Source: Neobacillus drentensis NBRC 102427
GTDB lineage: Bacteria; Bacillota; Bacilli; Bacillales; Cytobacillaceae
Assembly (NCBI RefSeq): GCF_001591445.1
Contig: NZ_BCUX01000012.1
Location: forward strand, 62,001-126,000
DNA length: 64,000 nucleotides
Direction: 5' to 3'
Both the position numbers and the translations under genes were made by a program. Below, in pieces: positions 51,850-60,928 of this stretch; the stretch's first letter is position 1; every line of letters starts with the position of its first letter. A model generated the notes under the pieces. That model saw nothing but the letters and a program-made list of their open reading frames with translations, was not told the DNA's origin and did not search any database.

Positions 51850-53361
51850 ATGATGAAGGAGCCAAAGAATCTAGTGAAATTGGAGAATATTCGCAAGTCT
51901 TTTAACCGAAACACAGTTTTAGAAGGGGTTTCATTAGAACTTTATGAGTCCGAGGTTATCTCGATTATAGGCGGGAATGGAGCAGGGAAAAGCACCTTAA
52001 TGAAAATCCTCACAGGTATTTACAAAGCCGATGATGGGGTTATTGAAATTAATGGTGAAAAGACAGATCATTTAAACCCGTTTGCTGCTCATGAAAGAGG
52101 TATTTATTTAGTGCCGCAGGAGCCGCTGCTATTTCCTAATATGACGGTTGAACAAAACCTCACAATTGGATTTTGGAAAGGTAAACATGAAGTAAGAGAA
52201 GAAGCGGAAAAGCTCATTAAAGAATTAGGCTGGAACCTGGATTTGAAACGATTAGCAGCCACCTTGAGTATTGCGGAGCAGCAACAGCTTGAGATTATTA
52301 AAGGACTGTTAAGAAAGTCAAAAGTGTTAATTCTCGATGAACCCACTTCTACCTTAACGTTTTCAGAAACAAAGTCTCTTTTCAAAGTGATTGAGCAGTT
52401 AAAGAATTCCGGGGTTGGAATCTTCTATATTACCCACCGTCTTGATGAAGTCTTTCAGATCTCCACGCATGCCGTCATCTTACGGGATGGAAAAGTAACA
52501 CTTAAAGGTAGAATTGAGGAGTTTACGAAAGAACTGCTGATTCAAGGACTTCTTCCAGTAGGAAATGAGACTAGTTACGAAGCTCATTTTGAAAAACGAA
52601 GGACCAGCCGTGAGGGAGAAGAACCTATTCTTAAAGTGGACAATATCGTTGGCGATGGATTTAGGAATATTAGTTTTGAAGTTTATAAGGGAGAAGTTGT
52701 CGGTCTTGCCGGGCTTGTCGGTGCGGGAAGAACAGAGATTGCCGAAGCGATTTACGGAATCAATCCGATTGAGAAGGGAAAAGTCTATCTTGATGGTCGT
52801 GACATTACTAAATTGTCCATTAATGAAACGGTGGACAGCGGGCTTGCTTACATCCCAGAAGATCGATTTTTGAACGGTATTTTTTCGATCAGTTCTGTCA
52901 GAAATAATATCACCTCACAAATGATTAAACGGCACGGTATTTTTACAAAGAGAAAGTTAGAGGAACAAGTGGCCCACCAGTATATTGAACGATTAAGAAT
53001 TAAACTGAGTTCCCAAGAGGATGAAATCAAATCACTATCAGGCGGGAATCAGCAGAAGGCTGTAATTGCAAGAGCGTTATCCATGAACCCTAAATTGATC
53101 ATCATGGATGAACCAACAAGGGGAATTGATGCCGCTGCAAGGGCTGATATCTATTCCATCATTACAGAATTAAAAAACCAGGGATTTTCCGTTCTGCTTA
53201 TTTCGTCTGACCTGGAAGAAATCGAAAGAATCAGTGACCGTATCTATGCTGTCTATCAAGGGACCTGTGATGTGTGCCTAAACTTAGAAGAAATTAATGC
53301 GGTAAATGTGATGAAAGCAGCCTTTGGAACATTTGAAGGAAGTGATAAGGCACATGTATAG
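51850..53361 (+). CDS. lsrA: AI-2 ABC importer ATP-binding protein
   Basis: The 503-residue protein has two tandem ABC domains. The first has Walker A GGNGAGKST and DEPTST; the second (from about residue 255) has an atypical Walker A region GLVGAGRTE, as usual in sugar-type importers, and the canonical LSGGNQQK signature with DEPTRGID. It energises the LsrC/LsrD permease. Two adjacent ATGs are possible starts. It overlaps lsrC by eight bases. Confidence 0.93.
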   Translation: MMKEPKNLVKLENIRKSFNRNTVLEGVSLELYESEVISIIGGNGAGKSTLMKILTGIYKADDGVIEINGEKTDHLNPFAAHERGIYLVPQEPLLFPNMTVEQNLTIGFWKGKHEVREEAEKLIKELGWNLDLKRLAATLSIAEQQQLEIIKGLLRKSKVLILDEPTSTLTFSETKSLFKVIEQLKNSGVGIFYITHRLDEVFQISTHAVILRDGKVTLKGRIEEFTKELLIQGLLPVGNETSYEAHFEKRRTSREGEEPILKVDNIVGDGFRNISFEVYKGEVVGLAGLVGAGRTEIAEAIYGINPIEKGKVYLDGRDITKLSINETVDSGLAYIPEDRFLNGIFSISSVRNNITSQMIKRHGIFTKRKLEEQVAHQYIERLRIKLSSQEDEIKSLSGGNQQKAVIARALSMNPKLIIMDEPTRGIDAAARADIYSIITELKNQGFSVLLISSDLEEIERISDRIYAVYQGTCDVCLNLEEINAVNVMKAAFGTFEGSDKAHV

Positions 53362-54349
53362 GAGTGCGAGCCTAATCAAACAACGGGAATTTAGAACCCT
53401 ACTATTCTTGATCCTTCTTTTTGTGGTGGTGGGTTTTATCAACTCTGACTATTTATCATGGCAGAATATCGATAAATCGTTGAAAAGCAGCTTGCTATTT
53501 ATTGTTCTCGCGGTCGGGATGACCTTTGTTCTATTAACGGGAAATTTAGATATTTCTGTAGGCGGAACACTGGGCATAAGTGCGGCCGTTTGCGGAACGA
53601 TTCTTCGCGATGGTGGAAATATTTTTCTAGCTGTCATCGCTGCCCTACTAATTGGAGCTTGCATTGGACTCATTAATGGATTTGGCGTAATAAAATTAAA
53701 AATTTCTTCCTTTATTATGACGTTAGCCATCCTCTCGATCACCAGAGTGGTCCAAGTTATTTATACGGACGGAAAGTGGGTTGAAAATATTCCGGCCCAC
53801 GTTAAAGAGCTTTCGAATCTAGATATCTTCGGCATTAATCTATTATCTTTCATCGTTATTGTGGGGGTCATCTTCGTTCAGTTGTATTTATCGAAGAGCA
53901 GCAAGGGAAGGTATTATACAGCGATTGGGGATAACGCTGACGGAGCTATTTCATTAGGCATTCCCGTGAAGCGATATATTGCCTATTCCTTTGTCATCTC
54001 TGGTGTCTGCGCCTCGTTAGCGGGATTAATCTTTGTGAGTCAAATTGGCTTTGTCTCAACAAATGCAGGAGCAGGAATTGAGCTAACGGTCATCGCCTCG
54101 TGTGTGCTTGGGGGTGTGTCCTTGATTGGCGGAATTGGAACGGTTGTTGGGGCAGCATTAGGGGCGATTATTCTAACTTCGATCAACTCTGCTTTGGTTT
54201 ATATGAAAGTCCCCGCCTTTTGGAATGATACGATTTCGGGTTCACTCTTAATCATGATTGTCGTCATTGATGCCCTGCTTGCGTTTAATGCCAGTAAGAA
54301 GGCGAAGAAAGTCCGATTAAATGCAAGAGTTCTGCAAAAGGAGGCGTAG
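53354..54349 (+). CDS. lsrC: AI-2 ABC importer permease LsrC
   Basis: The 331-residue protein has about nine hydrophobic helices and the RbsC-type permease motifs LTGNLDISVGGTLG and GGVSLIGGIGTVVGA. It starts at the ATG at 53354 inside the end of lsrA. Together with LsrD it forms the membrane channel for AI-2. Confidence 0.92.
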   Translation: MYRSASLIKQREFRTLLFLILLFVVVGFINSDYLSWQNIDKSLKSSLLFIVLAVGMTFVLLTGNLDISVGGTLGISAAVCGTILRDGGNIFLAVIAALLIGACIGLINGFGVIKLKISSFIMTLAILSITRVVQVIYTDGKWVENIPAHVKELSNLDIFGINLLSFIVIVGVIFVQLYLSKSSKGRYYTAIGDNADGAISLGIPVKRYIAYSFVISGVCASLAGLIFVSQIGFVSTNAGAGIELTVIASCVLGGVSLIGGIGTVVGAALGAIILTSINSALVYMKVPAFWNDTISGSLLIMIVVIDALLAFNASKKAKKVRLNARVLQKEA

Positions 54350-54356
54350 AAATGAC

Positions 54357-55355
54357 ATGTTAACGAAAATCCCGAAATGGAACCTTGCCTTATTTGTCAT
54401 AATTATTGCTGAAATTATTGTTTTTGGAATGTTGAACCCGAGATTCTGGAATGTCACGATTCTGTTAAACAGCTTTAACGATTTTATTGCGATTGCGATA
54501 ATTGGCTTTTTTGTCACATTGGTCGTTATTACGGGAGGAATTGACATTTCTGGCGGTTCGATAATCGGATTAACCTCGGTGGTCACGGGGCTGTTATCAC
54601 AAGTGGCGAGTCTCAATATCTGGGTTTCGATTATTTGTGCCATTTTTATTGCCGGTTTATGCGGCCTTCTCAACGGTGTCCTGATTGCTTATGGAAAAGT
54701 TCAGGCGATGGTGATTACCCTTGGCGGCATGCTTTTATATAGTGGGATTGCGATTGTGCTGGTGGGAATGTCTGGCGTCAGTACCTATGAAGGAATTTCA
54801 GGGTTTTCTGAGGGGTTTAGCCAAATTGCCAATGGAGAGGTCATGGGAATCCCGCATGCTGTTCTTCTTTTTATTATCATGTTTATCATCGCTTATATCC
54901 TTCTGCACCGCACGAGGTATGGCAGATATATTTATTTAACAGGAATAAACAAAAACACAGCCGAGTACTCGGGAATTCATACGAAAAAAATCATTGCGAG
55001 TACCTACGTCTTGTCAGGGTTAAGTGCTGGTATTGCAGGGGTTGTGTTGACTTCCTATTTAGGCAGTGCAAGAAGTGATTATGGTGCTGAGTATCTTATG
55101 CCCATTCTGACGGTTGTTGTCTTAGGAGGAACCTTAATCACAGGAGGTAAAGGAGGTGTTGTCGGGACAGCTTTGGCCAGCATTATCTTAGGATTCATGC
55201 TGATAGGTTTGCAAATGGCTGGAGTTTCTACCCAGTATATCGGATTAGCTACGGGGGTCCTTTTGATCGTGTCTGTCGCATTCTTGGGAATCAATCGAGA
55301 CTTTAGATCGAACATGAAGAGAATCGTTACACAAAAACAAAATATTGGAGGTTAA
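54357..55355 (+). CDS. lsrD: AI-2 ABC importer permease LsrD
   Basis: The 332-residue RbsC-type permease has about nine helices with VITGGIDISGGSIIG and GGTLITGGKGGVVGT motifs. The ATG at 54357 is 12 bases after GGAGG; a nearer ATG in another frame is followed by a stop. It pairs with LsrC in the importer. Confidence 0.92.
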   Translation: MLTKIPKWNLALFVIIIAEIIVFGMLNPRFWNVTILLNSFNDFIAIAIIGFFVTLVVITGGIDISGGSIIGLTSVVTGLLSQVASLNIWVSIICAIFIAGLCGLLNGVLIAYGKVQAMVITLGGMLLYSGIAIVLVGMSGVSTYEGISGFSEGFSQIANGEVMGIPHAVLLFIIMFIIAYILLHRTRYGRYIYLTGINKNTAEYSGIHTKKIIASTYVLSGLSAGIAGVVLTSYLGSARSDYGAEYLMPILTVVVLGGTLITGGKGGVVGTALASIILGFMLIGLQMAGVSTQYIGLATGVLLIVSVAFLGINRDFRSNMKRIVTQKQNIGG

Positions 55356-55361
55356 CTTTCA

Positions 55362-56435
55362 ATGGGAAAAATAAAATCTATTACTCTATTGATTGTGGTG
55401 GCAATTGTGATGTTATTTACAGCTGCATGCGGATCCAATGAAGGCGCTTCTGGAGATGGCAAAAAGAAAGATGATAAAGATATTCAGGTTGTGTTCATTC
55501 CAAAAATGACTGGGAATGCCTTCTTTGAATCTGGTAATGATGGGGCACAGAAAATGGGTAAGAAAGTTGGTTTTAAAGTAAAGTACGATGGTGCACCTGA
55601 AGGTACGGTTGCGAACCAAGTCCAAATTATTAATAGCGCTGTCAATAGCGGTGCTGATGCGATTGCCATATCTTCTGTCTCTTCTGACGGCTTAAATCAA
55701 GCCTTGAAAAAAGCAAAAGATGCCGGTGTTAAAGTGGTTACATGGGATTCGGATGTGGATCCTAAGTATCGTTCTGTCTATATCAACCAAGGTACACCAG
55801 AAATCTTAGGTAAAATGCTTGTTGATATGGCTGCAGAGCAAATGGATAACCCGAATGAGGCTAAGAAAATTGGCTGGTTCTATTCCAGCCCAACCGTTCC
55901 AGACCAAAACGCATGGGTTAATTATGCAAACAAATATATTAAAGAAAAATATCCAAAATGGGAACTTGTCACGACTCAATTTGGTGATGCCAATGAACAA
56001 AAATCATTACAAGTTGGCGGAAGTATTTTAGATTCTTATCCTGATATTGATGCCATTATTTGCCCAGACTCCACTGCACTTCCAGCAATGGCTCAAGCAG
56101 CGGAAAATAAAGGTTTAAAAGCAGATGATGTCATTATTACAGGATTTGCTTCACCAAATTCAATGAGACAATTTATTGAAAATGGAACGATTACCAACCA
56201 TGGTTTATGGGATGTAAAAGATCAAGGCGCGCTTGCGGTATACGTTGCTTATTGGTTAGCGAAAGGCAATGAACTGAAAGTTGGAGGCTCTATCGATGTT
56301 CCTGATATGGGTTCCGTTAAAGTAGAGCCGAACACCATTCAAGGCTACGACTATACAGCGGATGATTCTGGAATAATCGTCTTGCCTGAGCGGATTGTAT
56401 TTACAAAAGAAAATACGAAGGACTACAATTTTTAA
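55362..56435 (+). CDS. lsrB: AI-2 substrate-binding lipoprotein LsrB
   Basis: The 357-residue protein has a lipoprotein signal peptide with lipobox Cys23 (TAAC), an acidic linker and a class I periplasmic-binding domain starting VVFIPKMTGNAFFESGNDGAQ. The family (LsrB) captures AI-2 outside the membrane. It starts six bases after lsrD with AGGAGG-like DNA upstream. Confidence 0.92.
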   Translation: MGKIKSITLLIVVAIVMLFTAACGSNEGASGDGKKKDDKDIQVVFIPKMTGNAFFESGNDGAQKMGKKVGFKVKYDGAPEGTVANQVQIINSAVNSGADAIAISSVSSDGLNQALKKAKDAGVKVVTWDSDVDPKYRSVYINQGTPEILGKMLVDMAAEQMDNPNEAKKIGWFYSSPTVPDQNAWVNYANKYIKEKYPKWELVTTQFGDANEQKSLQVGGSILDSYPDIDAIICPDSTALPAMAQAAENKGLKADDVIITGFASPNSMRQFIENGTITNHGLWDVKDQGALAVYVAYWLAKGNELKVGGSIDVPDMGSVKVEPNTIQGYDYTADDSGIIVLPERIVFTKENTKDYNF

Positions 56436-56475
56436 CCGATTAACCTCGGAGTTTGAACAAAGGAGAGAGAGAGAA

Positions 56476-57354
56476 ATGGCTGATACGATTGGCAACAAAA
56501 GTGCAAAGGAATTTGCAGAGAGTGTACCATTCGCGAACAATGGGAATTTCCATGTAAAAGGGGCAAACAATCTAGATTGGGGGATGAAGGATCGTTTATC
56601 GAGAATCTTTAACCCTAACACAGGCAAAACGGTCATGTTAGCGTTTGACCATGGCTATTTCATGGGGCCAACCTCAGGGTTAGAAAGATTAGATTTGCTG
56701 ATTCCTAGATTGGCCGGTTATGCGGATTGTTTGATGGGTACTAGAGGTGCCATCCGAAGCAGTGTCCCACCGACCTTTAATAAGGCGATTGCTTTACGGG
56801 CAACGTCAGGTTCCAGTGTTCTCCAAGATGACCTCAGCCATGAATCGATGGTGGTGGACATTGAAGATGCGATTAAGATGAATGCAAGTGCCATCGCAAT
56901 TCAAACTTTCATTGGTTCCGATGGACAAAAGGAAACGATTGAAGAATTAAACAAGGCGGTTAACCTCGGCTCCCGATACTCGATTCCAACCTTGGGTGTC
57001 GTCGCTGTTGGTAAAGAAATGGAGCGAACGACGAAGTTCTTCTTGTTAGCGACAAGAATGCTGGCTGAATTTGGTGCACAAATTGTTAAAACTTATTACT
57101 GTGACGATTTTGAAAAGGTTGCAGCAGCTTGCCCAGTCCCATTAGTCGTTGCAGGCGGTAAGAAATTACCAGAGAAAGAGGCCCTAACGCTAGCCTACAA
57201 CTCTATTCAAGGCGGAGCAGCTGGTGTGGATATGGGAAGGAATATTTTCCAATCTGAATACCCTGAAGAAATGATTCAAGCGGTTATTAAGGTTGTCCAT
57301 GAAGGGTATACGGATATTGAGGCTTATGAGTTTTACCAACATCTCATAAACTAA
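56476..57354 (+). CDS. lsrF: Phospho-AI-2 thiolase/aldolase LsrF
   Basis: The 292-residue (beta-alpha)8 protein of the DeoC/FbaB-type family has AFDHGYFMGPTSGLERLDLL and a Lys in QIVKTYYCDDF as the Schiff-base candidate. LsrF transfers an acetyl group from 3-hydroxy-5-phosphonooxypentane-2,4-dione to CoA, completing AI-2 breakdown. The start at 56476 has a GGAGAG RBS; the 81 upstream in-frame bases lie in the lsrB end. Confidence 0.92.
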   Translation: MADTIGNKSAKEFAESVPFANNGNFHVKGANNLDWGMKDRLSRIFNPNTGKTVMLAFDHGYFMGPTSGLERLDLLIPRLAGYADCLMGTRGAIRSSVPPTFNKAIALRATSGSSVLQDDLSHESMVVDIEDAIKMNASAIAIQTFIGSDGQKETIEELNKAVNLGSRYSIPTLGVVAVGKEMERTTKFFLLATRMLAEFGAQIVKTYYCDDFEKVAAACPVPLVVAGGKKLPEKEALTLAYNSIQGGAAGVDMGRNIFQSEYPEEMIQAVIKVVHEGYTDIEAYEFYQHLIN

Positions 57355-57370
57355 TTTCTATTGTTATGTA

Positions 57371-57404
57371 TGGTATAGCTTCTACGTTAGAGTAGGAGCT
57401 TTCC
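57371..57404 (+). terminator. Terminator of the lsr operon
   Basis: AGCTTCTAC and GTAGGAGCT form a stem with one mismatch around a 6-base loop, followed by TTCCTTTT. Confidence 0.7.
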
Positions 57405-57435
57405 TTTTAAAATTATATAAAGAAGGTTTTCGATA

Positions 57436-57728
57436 ATGGCAAGGGTAGCTTTTTTATTAGCAAGTGATTTTGAGGATTCTGAAATGATAAATTCATATGA
57501 AGCCATAAAAGGTGATTATAGGTACGAATAAAGGTGTCGTATGTGAGGGTAAGAAGATGACCGTCGCTTATACCACAGATCTGGCGGCCGCTGAAGCAAA
57601 CGCGGCTGACTTTGATGCTGCTGTCATCCCGGGCGGCAGTGCACCAGAGGAATTACGTGTGAATGAGGATGTTGTGAGGTTTGTTAAAGAACTGGATCAA
57701 CATTCTAAAGTGGTTGCTGAAATCGGAA
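57436..57728 (+). pseudogene. DJ-1/PfpI-family gene, frameshifted and cut off by a repeat
   Basis: An ATG at 57436 starts MARVAFLLASDFEDSEM, the N-terminus of a PfpI-type protein, but the frame stops after about 31 codons. A second frame then continues with TTDLAAAEANAADFDAAVIPGGSAPEELR, the family middle region. This breaks off at VVAEIGKK, where a palindromic repeat begins, before the catalytic Cys region (normally AxCHG) is reached. The gene is dead by a frame change and a 3' truncation. Confidence 0.8.
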
Positions 57729-57792
57729 AAAAGGTGCCTGACCCCTGTTGCGTGAACGCATTAACACACTAGGGGTCAGGCACCTTTTTCGA
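57727..57792. repeat. Complete palindromic dispersed element, inserted in the PfpI remnant
   Basis: The 66-bp element has arms AAAAAAGGTGCCTGACCCC and GGGGTCAGGCACCTTTTT around a core of about 28 bases containing GCGTGAACGCATTAACAC. The arms pair perfectly over 13-18 bases, and the element ends in T-runs, so it can act as a bidirectional terminator for lsr remnants and the ABC-F gene. Confidence 0.8.
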
Positions 57793-57802
57793 TCTTTCAA
57801 GT

Positions 57803-59359
57803 TTATATAGCTTTAGTCGTCCATGATTCTACGTCCCAAATATCTGTTACCACGTCTTGGTAAAACTCAGGTTCATGAGAGATAAGGAGCATGCTACCCT
57901 TATACGATTTCAAAGCTCGTTTAAGCTCAGCTTTTGCATCTATATCCAAATGGTTGGTAGGCTCATCGAAAACAAGAATATTGCTTTCTTGGTTAAGGAG
58001 TTTACATAAGCGGACTTTCGCTTGCTCGCCACCACTTAAAACCGATATTTTACTTTCAATGTGTTTTCTAGTTAATCCACATCTTGCAAGAGCAGCACGA
58101 ACCTGTCCTTGGCTTAAATGAGGAAACTCATTCCATATTTCTTCGATGCACGTATTTTGATTTTCTGTTTTCACTTCTTGTTCAAAATAGCCAATATACT
58201 GATGTTCACCGCGTTCTATTGTACCAGAAAGAGATCTTATTTCTCCAAGCATGCTACGAAGGAGTGTCGTCTTTCCGATTCCATTCGCGCCAACTAAGGC
58301 GACTTTTTGTCCACGCTCAATATAAAGATTTAACGGTTTTGAAAGTGGCTCTTCGTACCCAATAATAAATTCTTTCGTCTCAAAAATTAATTTACCTGAG
58401 GCTCTTGATTCTTTAAAGTTAAAATCAGGTTTTGGTCGTTCCTGTGCAATTTCAATAACGTCCATTTTATCGAGTTTTTTCTGTCTGGACATTGCCAGGC
58501 TGCTAGTAGATGCTCTTGCTTTATTACGGGCTACAAAATCCTTTAAATTAGAAATCTCTGATTGTTGTCTCTTAAAAGCAGCTTCAACTTGTATTTTTTT
58601 AGCTTCATAGACAATAAGGAAATTGTTGTAATCACCGATGTAGCGATTTAATTCTTGATTTTCTAAATGGTAGATGACATTTACCACGCTATTAAGAAAT
58701 GGCATATCATGCGAAATCAATAAAAAAGCATTCTCGTATTCTTGCAAGTAACGTCTTAACCACTCAATATGTTGTTCGTCTAAATAGTTTGTAGGCTCAT
58801 CTAAAAGAAGAATATCTGGCTTCTCGAGTAAAAGCTTTGCTAATAAAACCTTTGTTCTTTGCCCGCCGCTCAAATCATGAACATCTTTTTCTAATCCTAC
58901 ATCATCAAGACCAAGTCCACGTGCCACTTCTTCTACTTTAGAATCAATAATATAAAAATCATTATTTGTTAATATATCTTGTAATGTACCAACTTCATCT
59001 AACAACTTTTCCATTTCTTCAGGTGTAACGTCCGATAATTTTTCATAAATCGTATTAATATTCGTTTCGACGTCAAAGAGGTATTGAAAAGCCGTATTTA
59101 GTACGTCACGGATTGTCATTCCCTGTTGTAAAGCAGTATGTTGATCAAGATAACCGACTCGTTGATGCTTTGCCCACTCTACTTTTCCATCATCAGGCTG
59201 AAGTTGCCCTGTAATGATATTCATAAACGTCGATTTACCTTCACCGTTTGCCCCAATTAAAGCGATATGTTCTCCTTTTAATAAGCGGAAGGAAACATTA
59301 TTAAAAATAGTCCGATCACCAAAGCCGTGGTTTAAGTCTTTAACCGTTAATATACTCAT
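57803..59359 (-). CDS. ABC-F family ATPase (ribosome-associated, YkpA/YbiT-like)
   Basis: The 518-residue protein has two ABC domains without membrane segments, joined by a charged linker of about 80 residues near 235-315. Walker A GANGEGKST, signature LSGGQRTK and DEPTNYLD mark the first domain; GANGIGKTT, LSGGEQAK and DEPTNHLD the second. ABC-F proteins act on the ribosome in translation control or antibiotic protection. The lack of a C-terminal extension and the overall sequence suggest the housekeeping YkpA/YbiT group. Confidence 0.9.
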   Translation of the reverse strand: MSILTVKDLNHGFGDRTIFNNVSFRLLKGEHIALIGANGEGKSTFMNIITGQLQPDDGKVEWAKHQRVGYLDQHTALQQGMTIRDVLNTAFQYLFDVETNINTIYEKLSDVTPEEMEKLLDEVGTLQDILTNNDFYIIDSKVEEVARGLGLDDVGLEKDVHDLSGGQRTKVLLAKLLLEKPDILLLDEPTNYLDEQHIEWLRRYLQEYENAFLLISHDMPFLNSVVNVIYHLENQELNRYIGDYNNFLIVYEAKKIQVEAAFKRQQSEISNLKDFVARNKARASTSSLAMSRQKKLDKMDVIEIAQERPKPDFNFKESRASGKLIFETKEFIIGYEEPLSKPLNLYIERGQKVALVGANGIGKTTLLRSMLGEIRSLSGTIERGEHQYIGYFEQEVKTENQNTCIEEIWNEFPHLSQGQVRAALARCGLTRKHIESKISVLSGGEQAKVRLCKLLNQESNILVFDEPTNHLDIDAKAELKRALKSYKGSMLLISHEPEFYQDVVTDIWDVESWTTKAI

Positions 59360-59504
59360 CTATTCAGCCTCATTTAAATTTCATTTTATTTTGTTTAAGA
59401 AATATTTATAGTTTCGTTCGTCTGTTTGTTAGAAGTTAATATTTGACTATAACACAGAAAATGGAATAGTTGAATGGTTTAAATTGGAGGTGAGGGAACG
59501 GTTC

Positions 59505-59570
59505 TAAAAAAAGGTGCCTGACACCTGATGCGTTAAAGCTTTAACTCACAGGGGGTCTGGCACCACTTTT
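59505..59570. repeat. Palindromic dispersed element, second complete copy
   Basis: Arms AAAAAAAGGTGCCTGACACC and GGGGGTCTGGCACCACTTTT flank a core with GCGTTAAAGCTTTAACTC, very close to the 57727-57792 copy. It lies in the 309-base gap between the ABC-F gene and the second phosphatase gene; no other feature is seen in that gap. Confidence 0.75.
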
Positions 59571-59668
59571 AGGGCGTCCAGGTAAGGAATCTGATGATAG
59601 TACATTGCACTTTTGTCGTTCGTATAACCGCTCGGTGATGGAGTCTGTCTGCCCTAGGTGATTGGATT

Positions 59669-60301
59669 TCATTTTAGGTAGTATTTATCTCTAAAAGAAG
59701 TGTCAGCAATCCTGTCTACATAAAATTCACCGTTCAAATATTTGATCACAGAAACACTGCAATTTTCAAGGTGTGGATAACCGCTCAATTTTGCTATTTG
59801 CATTATGTAGTTGCCTATTGTTACCCCGTGTGAAAATACTAGAATATTTCCACCCTCATTTTTATGCTTATGAATGATTTCATCGATAGCAGAGCTTGTT
59901 CGTGAAAAAAGCTGTACGTAGGATTCGCCTTCAGGTGCTGACATATTTAAATCGGTAAGACTATATAATTTCTCTAGAATATTCCCATATTGAGCTAGTA
60001 ATTCTGTTTGTGATAGGGATACCAATACACCAAAGTTCATTTCCTTTAGACGTGGGTCAGTAAAGATGGGGATGTTTCGTTGGCCAATGGCATACCTAGC
60101 CGTATCTACTACTCTCCGGCTTTCACTAGCGTATACTGCTTTGAATTCGATATCAGATAAACCGATTCCTACAGATTTGGCCTGTGCAATTCCGTTAACT
60201 GTTAGTGGTGAGTCACAGATTCCCTGTAATCGTTTCTCTACATTATATTGGGTCTCCCCATGCCGAACAAAATAAAGATTCACTTCTTTTTCAGAGAACA
60301 C
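59669..60301 (-). CDS. Histidine phosphatase-family protein (copy 2)
   Basis: The 210-residue paralogue of the 35058-35690 product differs at only about 25 positions and keeps the RHG motif (VRHGETQYN) and FSHGVTIGNY. The GTG start behind GGTGG and the flanking DNA also match copy 1. The high similarity with intact reading frames suggests a recent duplication and possibly dosage selection. Its substrate is unknown. Confidence 0.87.
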   Translation of the reverse strand: MFSEKEVNLYFVRHGETQYNVEKRLQGICDSPLTVNGIAQAKSVGIGLSDIEFKAVYASESRRVVDTARYAIGQRNIPIFTDPRLKEMNFGVLVSLSQTELLAQYGNILEKLYSLTDLNMSAPEGESYVQLFSRTSSAIDEIIHKHKNEGGNILVFSHGVTIGNYIMQIAKLSGYPHLENCSVSVIKYLNGEFYVDRIADTSFRDKYYLK

Positions 60302-60384
60302 GTGTAACCACCTGCTTTGTATTGGGATTAATTGATTGATAAAATGAATACTAACACACTATTCGGGTAGTTTGTAATAAAAAC

Positions 60385-60600
60385 ACCAAGCCTTTCCCGT
60401 CCACCAAATTTTGGTTAATGATTTTACAAATCCGATGCAATAAATAGCTTGGAATGGAACAAATCGGTTGGTTGAGTGTGAAAATTGGACATAGAATAAC
60501 AAAAAAGAGGCGAACAGTGCTGTTCGCCTGTTATTATATAGATTAAAGTTGTTCGTGGAAATCGTTTTGAATCAAGAAAATCCGGGGCATGACAGGCACC
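60385..60600 (+). repeat. Duplicated fragment: end of the MOSC gene and its downstream DNA
   Basis: From about 60405 the DNA matches 38847-39040: the last codons of the MOSC gene (TTTTGGTTAATGAT...AATCCGATGCAATAAATAGC), then GTGAAAATTGGACA, GAGGCGAACAG and AGAAAATCCGG. The junction to the phosphatase upstream region lies near 60385-60405. GGCGAACAG/CTGTTCGCC at 60509-60528 forms a small hairpin. Confidence 0.8.
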
Positions 60601-60630
60601 CTAACTAATGCTCTATAAGTGAATCCGATT

Positions 60631-60707
60631 TTACGGGCGAATTTTCCAACCTTATGGGCGAATTCAACAAATTTATGAGCGAATTCTTCTATTTTATGGG
60701 CGAATCG
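60631..60707 (+). repeat. 21-bp tandem repeat, four units
   Basis: TTA(T/C)G(G/A)GCGAATT begins at 60631, 60652, 60673 and 60694, an exact 21-base period, with variable ends to each unit. There are no spacers, so this is not CRISPR. The remaining stretch to 60928 holds the promoter region of the DoxX gene and no other visible gene. Confidence 0.8.
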
Positions 60708-60928
60708 CTAATGGCCTTAGATTAGAGAATCCTCCGCTATACAAGTTCTAAACATCTTAAAAGACCCGCCCTCCTAGAATGCCCTTACGTGATTAAATAC
60801 TGTTCAACATTCCGTCAAATCATTTTTAACAAATCGTGAACTTATCACTATACCTATGTTGTTTAACGGAAAAAGGGAATATAGTGTAATCATAAAGAAC
60901 AAACAAAACATGAAGGGCGGAATGATTT

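Noticed and set aside
60631-60707. Possible CRISPR array
   Set aside because: Units abut with an exact 21-base period, there are no unique spacers and no cas genes are nearby.
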